The notes below the pieces were generated by a model that was not told the origin of the DNA, ran no database searches, and saw only the letters and a program-made list of their open reading frames with translations. Shown here piece after piece: positions 50,126-58,812 of a stretch of DNA of 64,000 nucleotides. Position numbers and translations under genes: made by a program. The DNA comes from Streptomyces sp. NBC_00620 (lineage in GTDB: Bacteria; Actinomycetota; Actinomycetes; Streptomycetales; Streptomycetaceae), in the NCBI RefSeq assembly GCF_026341825.1, contig NZ_JAPENY010000002.1, positions 2,141,001 to 2,205,000 of the forward strand, written 5' to 3'. Position 1 is the stretch's first letter. The number at the start of each line of letters is the position of its first letter.

Positions 50126-51523
50126 GTGTTGGCCATGGCTTTTCCCGTCGATCTCCGCCGCTGTCAGGCTCTCGGTCTGGCCGGCTCCGCCTTTCTCGCT
50201 CTCGGCGGTGAGACGGCCGGAGCCCTGCCCGCGCGGGAGTTTCTCGCCCCCGAGTCCGCCGAGGCCGTACTCGGCCTGGTCGGCGTGTACTTCGGCGTCG
50301 TCCTGCTCATAGCGGCATGGGCGCTCCTCGGCACCGTCGTACGCGGCCCCGAACCGCCGACTCCGCGGTCGCTGCTGCTCGTTCTGGCCGTCTGGGCGGC
50401 GCCGCTGCTGCTCGCGCCGCCGCTGTTCAGCCGCGACGTGTACAGCTATCTCGCGCAGGGCGCGATGGTCGACGCGCACATCGACGTGTACGCGCACGGC
50501 CCGGCGCAGCTCGGCGGTCCGCTCGCCGACGAGGTGGCGCCGGTGTGGCAGCAGAGCACGACGCCGTACGGCCCGGTCTTCCTCGCCGTCGCCTCCGCAC
50601 TGTCCGGCCTCACCCGCGGGGAGCTCCCGGCCGGACTGCTCGGCATGCGTCTGGTCGCCCTGCTGGGTGTCGGCCTGATGGCGGCGGCGCTGCCCCGGCT
50701 CGCCCGGCACAGCGGAGCCGATCCGGCCGCCGCGCTGTGGCTGGGCGCGCTCAACCCCCTCGTCCTGCTGCACCTGGTGGCCGGAGCGCACAACGACGCC
50801 ATCATGCTCGGACTGCTCGGCACCGGACTGGTGGCCGCGCGCGGCCGCTGGCCGGTCGTGGGCGTCGTCCTCATCACCCTCGCGGCGCTGGTCAAGGCGC
50901 CCGCCGCGCTCGGCCTGCTTGCGGTGATCGCGCTGCGCGGGCGGCGGGGGCTGGTGCGCTCCACCCTGACCACCGCCGTCGCGGCTCTCGCCACCACCGT
51001 CGTGGTGACCACCGTCACCGGCACGGGCTACGGCTGGATCGCGGCTCTGAAGACCCCCGTGTCGCCGCACAACTGGTCGCTCACCAGCCTGCTCGGCCGT
51101 GCCACCGGCACCCTGCTCGAGAAACTCGGCAGCGGCCTCGCACCGCTGGCCCTGCCCGCCTGGCACACGGCCGGAATCGTGGTGACCGTACTCATCGTCC
51201 TGTTCATATGGCTGCGCCTCAGGCCGGGACCGATCTACGCACTGGGCCTGAGCCTCGCCGCCGTGGCCGTGTTCGGTCCGGCGATCCGGCCCTGGTATGC
51301 ACTGTGGGGGCTGTTCCTCATCGCCGCGGCGGCGCCCAGCGGTTCGGTGCGCCACCGGGTCGCGGCCGTGAGCGGAGTCCTCGCGCTCGCCGTGCTGCCG
51401 AGCGGGTACGCGCCGGACGCCGAACAGGTGATCCTGGCCGTCTCCGGCGGACTGCTCGCCCTCGTCGTCCTCTGGCAGGCCCATCAAGCGGCGCAGGCGC
51501 CGGTACTGGAGCGCACCGCATGA
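50126..51523 (+). CDS. Polytopic GT-C mannosyltransferase-like protein (MptB-related)
   Basis: About 462-465 residues with 11 to 13 helices. The first luminal loop has the acidic GT-C motif FSRDVYSYLAQGAMVDAH, and a QQSTTPYGPVFLAV stretch resembles polyprenol-phosphomannose-dependent alpha-1,6-mannosyltransferases (MptB family). Start uncertain: GTG 50126 or ATG 50135. Its stop overlaps the next start (ATGA), so it forms a pair with the GT87 protein. It probably adds mannose to a lipid or envelope glycan. Confidence 0.8.
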   Translation: MLAMAFPVDLRRCQALGLAGSAFLALGGETAGALPAREFLAPESAEAVLGLVGVYFGVVLLIAAWALLGTVVRGPEPPTPRSLLLVLAVWAAPLLLAPPLFSRDVYSYLAQGAMVDAHIDVYAHGPAQLGGPLADEVAPVWQQSTTPYGPVFLAVASALSGLTRGELPAGLLGMRLVALLGVGLMAAALPRLARHSGADPAAALWLGALNPLVLLHLVAGAHNDAIMLGLLGTGLVAARGRWPVVGVVLITLAALVKAPAALGLLAVIALRGRRGLVRSTLTTAVAALATTVVVTTVTGTGYGWIAALKTPVSPHNWSLTSLLGRATGTLLEKLGSGLAPLALPAWHTAGIVVTVLIVLFIWLRLRPGPIYALGLSLAAVAVFGPAIRPWYALWGLFLIAAAAPSGSVRHRVAAVSGVLALAVLPSGYAPDAEQVILAVSGGLLALVVLWQAHQAAQAPVLERTA

Positions 51524-52944
51524 GACGCCCGCGCTCCTTTCCCGGACTTCCCCGCGTCACTCCGAGACTTCCCCGTACGGACCGGGGACGCCTGTTCCTG
51601 GTACTGGGACTCACCGCCGCCGTGACCGTGTTCACCGCCACCGTGCCGCTCCTGCGCGACTGGTTCGACCTGCGCGTCTACTACGGGACGATCGACGCCT
51701 GGGCCCACCACGACGGCCGGATCTACGACTACCTCGTGCCCGGGACGACGTACGGCTTCACCTATCCGCCGTTCGCGGCTCTCAGCATGCTGCCCATGGC
51801 GCTGGTCGGACTGCACACCGCGATCGCCATCGGACTGCTCCTCAACCTCGCCGCGCTCGCAGCCGTGGTGTGGATCCTCGTCGGGCCCGCGCTGCGCCGC
51901 TACGGCTGGTTCGGCTTCGCCCTGGCGGCCTGCCTGCTGGCCCTGTTCGAACCGGTCCGCGACACCTTCACCTTCGGCCAGGTGAACCTGCTGCTCCTGG
52001 CCCTCGTCCTGAGTGACCTGTGGCTGCTGGCCACCGGCCGGGGCCGCCGGGCGGGCGTCGGTATCGGCCTCGCCGCGGCCATCAAGCTCACCCCCGCGAT
52101 CTTCATCGGCATGCTGCTGCTGGCAAGGCGCTGGCGTGCCGCCGGAGTTGCCACGGGCGTCGCCGCCGCGGCCACCGCCCTTGCGGCCTGGGTGGCGCCG
52201 GACGCCTCGCGTTTCTACTGGACCCACGCGCTGTGGGACACGGACCGCATCGGACGCCTCGGCTATGTCTCCAACCAGTCGTTGCAGGGCGTCCTGGCCC
52301 GGCTCGCCGCGCCGGGCGAACCGAGCAAGGCCCTCTGGGCGGCCACCGCCCTGGTGGTCCTGTGCGTATGGGCCTGGCGGACTTCCCGTGCGGTGGCCGC
52401 CGAGGACTGGACGGCCGCGTTCGCCCTCACCGGCCTCACCGCCTGCCTCGTCAGCCCGATCACCTGGGTCCACCACCTCGTCTGGCTGCTCCCGGCCTTC
52501 GCCGTGCTGCTGCGCAGGCGCCGACTGCGGGTCGCGGGCATCCTGTACGCGATCCTGTGCACCAGCGTGGTGTGGCTGTGGTTCGACGACGCGTCCGGCG
52601 TCGACGGCTTCGTCGGCAGCAACGCGTATACGTGGATCACGCTCGGGCTGCTGCTGTGGCTGCCGGTCGGTCAGCCGCGCGTCGGCCGGCCGACTCTGAT
52701 CCGCAGGGCCAGGGCGACGATTCCCGCGCCGAGACAGGCCGCGCCCGCGATCGCGGCGGCCGCGGGCCAGCCGGGTCCGTCGGTCGCGGGCAGCGCCACC
52801 GGCAGGGCGGCGGCGGGTCCTGCCGCCGGCACGGGACGCGTGTCGAGGAGCGACCCGACGGGCTCTACCCGCCCGGACGCCTTGAAACCCCAGTCGAGCA
52901 GCGAGCGGGCCTCCTCGTACACCGTGAACCCGCCGCCCGCCTGA
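51520..52944 (+). CDS. GT87-family glycosyltransferase (DUF2029) with an antisense-overlapping tail
   Basis: A 474-residue membrane protein; ATG 51520 overlaps the previous stop. Residues 1-385 contain about ten helices with GT87/PimE-like motifs: DLRVYYGTIDAWAHHDGRIYD, FTYPPFAALSMLP, FGQVNLLLLALVL, AAIKLTPAIF, YVSNQSLQGVL. These use polyprenyl-phosphate mannose donors. Beyond residue 385 the sequence becomes low-complexity Ala/Pro/Arg/Ser-rich, because the frame runs 274 bases antisense into the carboxypeptidase gene before a stop. The functional protein probably ends near residue 385. Confidence 0.85.
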   Translation: MRRPRSFPGLPRVTPRLPRTDRGRLFLVLGLTAAVTVFTATVPLLRDWFDLRVYYGTIDAWAHHDGRIYDYLVPGTTYGFTYPPFAALSMLPMALVGLHTAIAIGLLLNLAALAAVVWILVGPALRRYGWFGFALAACLLALFEPVRDTFTFGQVNLLLLALVLSDLWLLATGRGRRAGVGIGLAAAIKLTPAIFIGMLLLARRWRAAGVATGVAAAATALAAWVAPDASRFYWTHALWDTDRIGRLGYVSNQSLQGVLARLAAPGEPSKALWAATALVVLCVWAWRTSRAVAAEDWTAAFALTGLTACLVSPITWVHHLVWLLPAFAVLLRRRRLRVAGILYAILCTSVVWLWFDDASGVDGFVGSNAYTWITLGLLLWLPVGQPRVGRPTLIRRARATIPAPRQAAPAIAAAAGQPGPSVAGSATGRAAAGPAAGTGRVSRSDPTGSTRPDALKPQSSSERASSYTVNPPPA

Positions 52945-53831
52945 GGGTTCATCACGGTGACGATCAGGGTGCGCCCGCCCCGGCGCGCGGCGGCCACGAG
53001 TGTGCTGCCCGCGTTGCTGGTGGAGCCGTTCTTGACGCCGATCAGGCCCGGGTACGGCTCCACTCCGTCGGCGCCGGTCAGCAGCCGGTTGGTGTTCTCG
53101 ATCTCGAAGGACCAGCCGCCCCCACCGGGGAACATGGCCTCGACGGTGGAGCAGTACCGTGCGAAGTCGGCGTTGCGCAGCCCGGCCCGCCCGAACACCG
53201 CCAGGTCGTAGGCCGACGAGACCTGCCCCGGCGTGTCGTACCCGTCGGGTGACAGGACATGTGTGTCGAGGGCGCCCAGAGCCCGGGCCTTGGCCTGCAT
53301 CCGGGCGGCCGTGGTGCGCCAGCCGCCGTTCATCGCGGCGAGCACGTGGACGGCGTCGTTGCCGGAATTGAGGAAGACACCGCGCCAGAGGTCCGCCACC
53401 CGGTAGGTGCGTCCTTCGGCGACGCCCACCAGGCTGCTGCCGTCGCCGATGCCCTGCAGTTCCTCTTCGGTGACGGTGTGCCGGATGCCGCCGGGCAGTA
53501 CGGGGAGCACCGTGAGGGCGAAAAGGGTCTTCAGTGTGCTCGCGGGCGGCAGTTTGCGGTGCGCGTTGTGCGCGGCGAGCACTCCGCCGGTGCGGGCGTC
53601 GGCCACCAGCCACGACAGTGCGGAGACGTCCTCGGGGACCTCGGGCGCTCCGGCTCGTGGCCGTACCTGCGTCCCGGCCCGGTACAGCGGCGGCTGCGAG
53701 GCCGAGGCTCTAGGTGTCCCCGGGTCCGTGCCGGCTCGGGCGGCGGCCGCACTCGGTGCGAGGGCCAGGGCCCCGGCCACACAGACGGCGGAACAGCGGA
53801 CGGCGGCGCGGGAAGAGAATCCGATGGTCAT
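52671..53831 (-). CDS. D-alanyl-D-alanine carboxypeptidase (peptidase S11, PBP5/6 type)
   Basis: A 386-residue exported protein. ATG 53831 yields a signal peptide (AVRCSAVCVAGALALAPSAAA). Active site: Ser98 and Lys101 in STLK, SGN at 156-158, and KNG at 267-269 where KTG is canonical. A C-terminal helix (about 355-378) anchors it in the membrane. It trims the terminal D-Ala of peptidoglycan stem peptides. The 3' end overlaps the tail of the convergent GT87 gene. Confidence 0.92.
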   Translation of the reverse strand: MTIGFSSRAAVRCSAVCVAGALALAPSAAAARAGTDPGTPRASASQPPLYRAGTQVRPRAGAPEVPEDVSALSWLVADARTGGVLAAHNAHRKLPPASTLKTLFALTVLPVLPGGIRHTVTEEELQGIGDGSSLVGVAEGRTYRVADLWRGVFLNSGNDAVHVLAAMNGGWRTTAARMQAKARALGALDTHVLSPDGYDTPGQVSSAYDLAVFGRAGLRNADFARYCSTVEAMFPGGGGWSFEIENTNRLLTGADGVEPYPGLIGVKNGSTSNAGSTLVAAARRGGRTLIVTVMNPQAGGGFTVYEEARSLLDWGFKASGRVEPVGSLLDTRPVPAAGPAAALPVALPATDGPGWPAAAAIAGAACLGAGIVALALRIRVGRPTRG

Positions 53832-53933
53832 TCCGCAAACGTAGGAACGTACATGCCGTACGCCGGGGTGCCAGGCCCGAACGGCGGGATCGAGCACCCG
53901 GATGCCGCACGCGGGAGGTGCGGACGGCAGTGG

Positions 53934-55076
53934 TCAGGCGTGCAGCGTGGGCTGGACCTGGCGGAGGAAGGACGCGTTGTCCGGGGTGGCGCGCATCCGC
54001 TCGAGGAGGGTTTCCAGGCCGGTCTGGCCGTCCCGGGTCTGCAGGGCGCGGCGCAGTCCTCGCATGGTGTTCAACTCGGTGGCGGGCACGAGGAGTTCCT
54101 CGCGACGGGTGCCGGACGGCGTGATGTCGACGGCCGGGAACACTCGCCTGGAGGACAGGGTGCGGTCGAGGCGGAGCTCCATGTTGCCGGTGCTCTTGAG
54201 CTCCTCGAAGAAGTAGTCGTCGGCACGGGAGCCGGTGTCCACCAGGGCGGTGGCGAGGATGGTCAGCGAGCCGCCCTCCTCGGCGAGGCGTGCGGCACCG
54301 AAGAACCGCTTGGGGCCGTGCACCGCGGCCGCGTCGACGCCGCCGCTCAGGGTGCGGCCACCCGAGGAGGCCGCGTTGTTGTGCGCCCGGCACAGCCGGG
54401 TGAGCGAGTCCATCAGGATGACGACGTCCTCGCCCTGCTCGACGAGCCGCTTGGCGCGCTCGATGACGAGTTCGGCGAGTGCGATGTGCTGCTTGGGCGC
54501 CTGGTCGAAGGTCGAGGCGAAGACCTCGCCCCGGACCGAGCGCCGCATGTCGGTCACTTCTTCGGGCCGCTCGTCGAGCAGCAGCACCATCAGGTGGACT
54601 TCGGGGTGGTTGCCCGCGACGGCCGCGGCGATCTGCTGGAGCAGCACCGTCTTGCCGGTCTTGGGCGGGGCGACGATCAGGCCGCGCTGGCCCTTGCCGA
54701 CCGGTGACACCAGGTCGACGAGGCGTCCGGCGATACCGCTCGCGGGGTGCTCCAGGCGGAGCCGGTCCCGGGGGTGCAGCGGGGTGAGGTCACGGAAGTG
54801 CGGGCGGTGGCGCAGCTCTTCGGGAGTACGCCCGTTGATGCGCTCCACCTCGGCGAGGGCGCGGGGCCCGCCGCGTACGCCTTCGACGGTGTCGCCCTTG
54901 CGCAGGCCGTAACGGCGGATCAGCGCGGCGGAGACCTGGACGTCGGTCGGCGTGGGGAGGCAGCTCGCGGCGGCGCGCAGGTACCCCTGCCCGTTGTGCG
55001 CGATGTCGAGGACACCGGTGGCCTGGGCCGGGAGCTGCTGCTGTCGTACTGGAGGGTGTTCGAGTGTGGTGGTCAT
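53934..55076 (-). CDS. rho: Short Rho-type transcription termination factor (probable second Rho)
   Basis: A 380-residue protein with ATG 55076 and AAAGGA 9 bases upstream. It has a Rho cold-shock-like RNA-binding domain (about 18-85; [16 protein letters not shown]) and a complete ATPase: Walker A APPKTGKT (about 132-139), [32 protein letters not shown]-loop/R-loop [19 protein letters not shown] and [15 protein letters not shown]. Streptomyces housekeeping Rho is much longer (about 650-700 residues, with a basic insertion); this one lacks the insertion and the usual N-terminal helix bundle. It is likely a paralogue, possibly specialised or conferring tolerance to Rho inhibitors. Confidence 0.88.
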   Translation of the reverse strand: MTTTLEHPPVRQQQLPAQATGVLDIAHNGQGYLRAAASCLPTPTDVQVSAALIRRYGLRKGDTVEGVRGGPRALAEVERINGRTPEELRHRPHFRDLTPLHPRDRLRLEHPASGIAGRLVDLVSPVGKGQRGLIVAPPKTGKTVLLQQIAAAVAGNHPEVHLMVLLLDERPEEVTDMRRSVRGEVFASTFDQAPKQHIALAELVIERAKRLVEQGEDVVILMDSLTRLCRAHNNAASSGGRTLSGGVDAAAVHGPKRFFGAARLAEEGGSLTILATALVDTGSRADDYFFEELKSTGNMELRLDRTLSSRRVFPAVDITPSGTRREELLVPATELNTMRGLRRALQTRDGQTGLETLLERMRATPDNASFLRQVQPTLHA

Positions 55077-55379
55077 GATGGGTGGTCCTTTCAAGGACGG
55101 GTTCATGAGGTCATGAGGAAGGGAGGGGGATGTGCCGGGGGAGGCGGCGTGCTCACGCATCCGTGCGGCGGGGAGACATCACAGCGCGTACGGCGACGGC
55201 AGGAACTGCCTGTGGCCGTGCTCAAGAAGTGATGTGCTGGAAAGCTGTTCCGCCGGTCGGAAGTCGACGGGCGTGTCAGCGGGAAGAGATGAGATAAACA
55301 CCGGCGCCCGAGACGGGGCGTACACAAGTGCTGATCGCACTGTAGCACCCCATGGCGGGGATCGGCTGTGATGTGTGTC
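55077..55379. other. Long 5' leader region of the short rho gene
   Basis: 303 bases between the methyltransferase stop and the rho start, without a full-size gene. It contains the possible leader peptide at 55276-55353 and purine-rich sequence near the rho start. Long leaders used for Rho autogenous control are known in E. coli. Confidence 0.4.
55276..55353 (-). CDS. Possible leader peptide upstream of the short rho gene
   Basis: A 25-codon ORF (ATG 55353 to TGA 55276-55278) encoding MGCYSAISTCVRPVSGAGVY then LISSR. It is small, Ser-rich and has two Cys. It ends 200 bases upstream of rho, and its position recalls the rhoL leader of E. coli. No clear ribosome binding site, so it is weakly supported. 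Confidence 0.3.
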   Translation of the reverse strand: MGCYSAISTCVRPVSGAGVYLISSR

Positions 55380-56255
55380 TCAGCGGCCCGCGAGCAGGCC
55401 GTACAGCAGCGGGATGTGGGGCTCGGTCTCCGGCAGCCGCCACCAGCCGGACGGGGTACGGGTCATCTGCGGCCACCGGGGCCAGGGCAGCTCGTCGCTC
55501 TCCCGTAGTCGCCGGATGCGCAGGCCCGCCCCGATCAGCGCGTTGATGACGTCGTCCAGGCCGTGCATCCACTCGTAGCTGTCGGTCGCGCCGCGTACGG
55601 CCGGACCGTCCGTGTAGGTGTACGTCGCGTCCCGGTGGACGGCGTCCCTGCCGCCCAAGTAGTCGTGCCGCAAACGCAGTTCACCACCCTCGTCCGGCGC
55701 CGGCTTGGGACCCAGCGAGTTGAGCAGGGGATGGAACTCGGCGATGTACAACCGCCCCTCGGGGCGCAGGAGTTGGGCGATGGTGGTGGCCCAGCGGTCC
55801 AGGTCGGGCAGATAGCACAGGGCGCCCTTGCCGGTGTACACCACGTCGAAGCGCCGACCGCCCAGGGCTTCGACGGCGTCGTACACATTGGCTCGTACGT
55901 ACGCGACGTCGGCGCCCGCCCGTGCCGCGATGCCGGTAGCGGCCGCCACCGAGGCCTCGGAGATGTCGAGGCCGACGGCGCGGGCGCCGCGCTCGGCGAA
56001 GGCGATCGTCTCGGTGCCGAGGTGGCATTGGAGGTGGAGCACGTCGCGGCCGGCCAGTTCGCCGAGGTCCTCCCACTCGAAGGCGCCGAACCAGCGGGCC
56101 GGGTCGAGTTTCTCGTGCAGCCCGTAGAACCGACTGGCGAGGTGAACGGGGGTACGCGCGTCCCAGTTGGCCTGGTTGGCCCGCATCATCCGCTCGTGCT
56201 CGTGCTCGTGCTCGTGCTCGCGTCCGTTCCGGTGCCCGCCGTCCATCTCGGTCAT
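55380..56255 (-). CDS. Class I SAM-dependent methyltransferase
   Basis: A 291-residue protein. ATG 56255 is preferred because the frame upstream is unconserved. After a short N-terminus with an (Glu-His)4 run, the Rossmann fold shows motif I VLHLQCHLGTETIAFAERG (near 70-88), motif II VGLDISEASVAAA, and YLPDLDRWATTIAQLLRPEG. Similar proteins are annotated as ubiquinone/menaquinone-type or trans-aconitate-like methyltransferases; substrate unknown. Followed on the same strand by rho after 303 bases. Confidence 0.88.
   Translation of the reverse strand: MTEMDGGHRNGREHEHEHEHERMMRANQANWDARTPVHLASRFYGLHEKLDPARWFGAFEWEDLGELAGRDVLHLQCHLGTETIAFAERGARAVGLDISEASVAAATGIAARAGADVAYVRANVYDAVEALGGRRFDVVYTGKGALCYLPDLDRWATTIAQLLRPEGRLYIAEFHPLLNSLGPKPAPDEGGELRLRHDYLGGRDAVHRDATYTYTDGPAVRGATDSYEWMHGLDDVINALIGAGLRIRRLRESDELPWPRWPQMTRTPSGWWRLPETEPHIPLLYGLLAGR
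56192..56220 (-). repeat. 6-bp simple repeat encoding (His-Glu)n in the methyltransferase
   Basis: gctcgt repeated almost five times on the plus strand encodes alternating Glu and His (residues about 13-20) at the methyltransferase N-terminus. The period is a multiple of three, so slippage would change length without frameshift. Confidence 0.8.
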
Positions 56256-56356
56256 GGGGACATCCAATCGTGCGCGGCCGGGGAGCGGCGGGAAGAACTC
56301 CGGATCGGCGCGAGTTGGTGGGTGTCGAGTCGCCGACCACGAGAGAGGGTCCTCGC

Positions 56357-57277
56357 ATGCGCGCACTGATCGTTGATCCCACGGCACCCGGAAGACTGCG
56401 CCTGGGCGACGCCCCTGATCCCGTACCCGGGCCAGGGCAGGTTCTGATCGAGGTCCGGCACACGTCCCTCAACGCGGCCGAGCTCTTCTTCGCGGAGCGG
56501 GCCGCGCCCGGCGAGGTCATCGGCTTCGACGCGGCAGGCGTCGTCGTGACGGCCTCCGCGGACGGCACCGGCCCCGTCGTCGGCAGCCGGGTGGTGGGAT
56601 TCGCGGAGGGCGGCGGCTTCGGCGCGCTGCGGGCCATGGATGCGGCGGACGTGGCCGTGGTGCCCGACGGTGTCGAGCTCGGCGAGGCGGCCACGCTGCC
56701 GGTCGCCGCGGGCACGGCTCTGCGGGCCCTGGAACAGGCGGGGTCGCTGCTCGGCCGCAGGGTGCTGGTGACCGGCGCGTCAGGTGGCGTCGGGGGGTTC
56801 GCGGTGCAGCTCGCGGCGCTCGGTGGTGCGTACGTCATCGGAGTCGCCGGTTCCGAGGAGAGCGCCCGTGGTCTCGCCGAGCTCGGGGCGGACGAGGTGG
56901 CGATCGGGCTCAGCGGGGTGACCCTCCCGGTGGACGTGGTGGTGGACACGGCCGGCGGAGACCAACTGGTCGCCGCCTACGGTCTGCTCGCCCCCGGTGG
57001 CAGCCTCCAGAGCGTCGGCTGGGCCGCCGGACACGGAGCCTCGCTCCCCGTGGGCTCCACACTGGGCAGCCCCATCCCCAAGACGATCGTCTCCGTCTAC
57101 AACGGCGCCGGACTCACCGACCGCCGGGCGCAGTTGGACCGGCTGCTCGCCCTGGTCGCGGCGGGGAGGCTGCGCGTGCCCGTCGGCTGGCGCGGGCCGT
57201 GGGACAAGGTCGCGGACGCGGTGGAGGCACTGGGGAACCGGCGGTTGCGGGGGAAGGCGGTGCTGGACGTCGGGTGA
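56357..57277 (+). CDS. Quinone oxidoreductase-like protein (zinc-independent MDR family)
   Basis: A 306-residue medium-chain dehydrogenase/reductase. It has the GroES-like N-terminal half and a Rossmann half with GASGGVGGFAVQLA (about residues 138-151). The zinc-ligand Cys and His residues of alcohol dehydrogenases are absent, so it belongs to the quinone oxidoreductase/enoyl reductase branch, using NADPH. ATG 56357 with GAGAGAGGG upstream. Divergent from the methyltransferase gene with 101 bases between. Confidence 0.88.
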   Translation: MRALIVDPTAPGRLRLGDAPDPVPGPGQVLIEVRHTSLNAAELFFAERAAPGEVIGFDAAGVVVTASADGTGPVVGSRVVGFAEGGGFGALRAMDAADVAVVPDGVELGEAATLPVAAGTALRALEQAGSLLGRRVLVTGASGGVGGFAVQLAALGGAYVIGVAGSEESARGLAELGADEVAIGLSGVTLPVDVVVDTAGGDQLVAAYGLLAPGGSLQSVGWAAGHGASLPVGSTLGSPIPKTIVSVYNGAGLTDRRAQLDRLLALVAAGRLRVPVGWRGPWDKVADAVEALGNRRLRGKAVLDVG

Positions 57278-57577
57278 CGCCCTCGCCGACATGTCCGACG
57301 CCCGAAGCCCGCTCAACAGTCCTTCGAGGGCGCCGGGTTGACCGTACGGTCCGAGAGGGCTCGCTGACGGCCGGCCAAGGCTCGATCGTCCTTCCCGGTT
57401 ACCCGGCCGCCGGGCGCGAGGCGGCCGGAATCGACCGCCCGGGAACCTACCCTGGCTGACGCCGCGCATACCAGCCATACGACACCGCGATGGCCCTGAG
57501 CCGACCCTTTTCTTGTTCTGGTCAAAGGCCGTACCTACGCTTCCAGCACCGCACACCGGCGGCACTGGACAAGGGAC
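57278..57577. other. Intergenic region upstream of the SDR operon
   Basis: 300 bases with no gene supported. It contains the sigma-HrdB-like promoter at 57513-57541; otherwise nothing was recognised. Confidence 0.5.
57513..57541 (+). promoter_or_regulatory. Housekeeping-type promoter of the SDR-VOC-MFS operon
   Basis: TTGTTC (57513-57518), 17-base spacer, TACGCT (57536-57541), 36 bases before the SDR start codon. Close to the TTGACN-N17/18-TANNNT pattern of vegetative Streptomyces promoters. Confidence 0.5.
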
Positions 57578-58357
57578 ATGGCAATCATGGGTCGACTGGC
57601 CGGGAAAATCGCTTTCATCAGCGGCACGGGGGCTGGAATAGGGCGGGCCGCGGCTCAGATATTCGCCGACGAAGGCGCCACCGTATTCGGCTGCGACATT
57701 GACTCCGACGCCGCCGCCGAAACGGTCGAACTCGTCGAGAAGGCCGGCGGAGTCATGAAATCCCTCGCCCCCGTGGACCTGTCCACCGAAGCGGGCGCCC
57801 GGGAGTGGATCGGCGCGGGCATCGCGGCCTTCGGCGGGGTCGACATCCTCTACAACAACGCCTCCGCCCTGCGGAACGGGCCGTTCGAGACCATGCCCGC
57901 CGAGGACTGGTACTTCACCATCAGGAACGAGCTCGACATCCCGTACTTCTGTACGCAGGCGGCCTGGCCGCACCTGATCGCCCGCGGCGGCGGAGCCGTC
58001 CTCAACGTCGCCTCGGTGGCCGCGGTGCGGGGCGCGCCGTTCATGCCGATGGTGCCGCACGGCGCCGCCAAGGGCGGGGTGCTGGCGATGAGCAAGCACC
58101 TGTGCGCGGCAGGCGCCCCGCACCACATCCGCGTCAATACCATCGCGCCCGGCATGACCTACACGTCCGCGACCGCGCCCTTCCTCGACGATCCCGACGG
58201 GCCGAAGGCGCAGTTGGAGGCGCGGATCCCGGTCGGGCGGGTGGGGCAGCCCGAGGACATCGCGCGGGCCGCGGCCTTCCTCTGCTCCGAGGAGGCCGCG
58301 TTCGTCAACGGCGCGAACCTCATGGTCGACGGCGGCGACAGCGCGATGGCGGGCTGA
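57578..58357 (+). CDS. Short-chain dehydrogenase/reductase with catalytic Tyr replaced by His
   Basis: A 259-residue SDR. NAD(P)-binding TGxxxGIG is SGTGAGIG (about 16-23), followed by NNAS at about 92-95, Ser146 in NVASVAAV and the C-terminal GGDSAM. Where the catalytic Y-x-x-x-K is expected the sequence is HGAAK: codon 161 is CAC (His) and Lys165 is retained. All other SDR hallmarks are intact. ATG 57578 or 57587. First gene of an operon with a VOC protein (6-base gap) and MFS exporter. It may be catalytically altered or act as a binding or regulatory protein. Confidence 0.88.
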   Translation: MAIMGRLAGKIAFISGTGAGIGRAAAQIFADEGATVFGCDIDSDAAAETVELVEKAGGVMKSLAPVDLSTEAGAREWIGAGIAAFGGVDILYNNASALRNGPFETMPAEDWYFTIRNELDIPYFCTQAAWPHLIARGGGAVLNVASVAAVRGAPFMPMVPHGAAKGGVLAMSKHLCAAGAPHHIRVNTIAPGMTYTSATAPFLDDPDGPKAQLEARIPVGRVGQPEDIARAAAFLCSEEAAFVNGANLMVDGGDSAMAG

Positions 58358-58363
58358 GCGCCC

Positions 58364-58801
58364 GTGACCACACGACTCGACCACGTGGGCGTCAACGTAC
58401 GCGACCTGCCTGCCCAAACCGCCTGGTACCAGAAGGCGTTCGGCCTGAAGACCGTCTTCGAGTTCACCCTCGAAGGGCCCGGGCTGAGCGCCGTGGTCCT
58501 GGAGCATCCGCACGGCTGGCGCCTCGAACTGCTCGCCAGGCCCGGCTCCACGCCCGGGCTGCGCGCGCCCGACCCGCTGACCGCCGCCCTCACCGAGGGA
58601 TACGGGCACTTCGCGGTCACCACCCCTGAACTCGACCCCGTCCACGCGGCCCTGGTGGCCCACGGAGCGGGTGAGGCCATGGAGCCGGGGCCGTCCCCTG
58701 AACCCGGTATTCGCATGGCCTGGGTCACCGACCCCGAGGGAAATCTCATCGAACTCATAGAGAAAAACGTCGAGCACGACCATCTGAAGAACGCAGAGTG
58801 A
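58364..58801 (+). CDS. VOC family protein
   Basis: A 145-residue glyoxalase/bleomycin-resistance-fold protein with both beta-alpha-beta repeats: TRLDHVGVNVRDLPAQTAWYQ, WRLELLARPG, and GYGHFAVTTPELDPVHAAL, MAWVTDPEGNLIELIE. Potential metal ligands are His7, Glu54-region, His78 and Glu129. GTG start 6 bases after the SDR stop; its stop is followed within 12 bases by the MFS gene. Confidence 0.87.
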   Translation: MTTRLDHVGVNVRDLPAQTAWYQKAFGLKTVFEFTLEGPGLSAVVLEHPHGWRLELLARPGSTPGLRAPDPLTAALTEGYGHFAVTTPELDPVHAALVAHGAGEAMEPGPSPEPGIRMAWVTDPEGNLIELIEKNVEHDHLKNAE

Positions 58802-58812
58802 GGGCACGTACG

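Noticed and set aside
50317-52944. A single 875-codon protein
   Set aside because: Its first 400 codons are the wrong frame of the MptB-like gene; the real product starts at ATG 51520 overlapping the previous stop.
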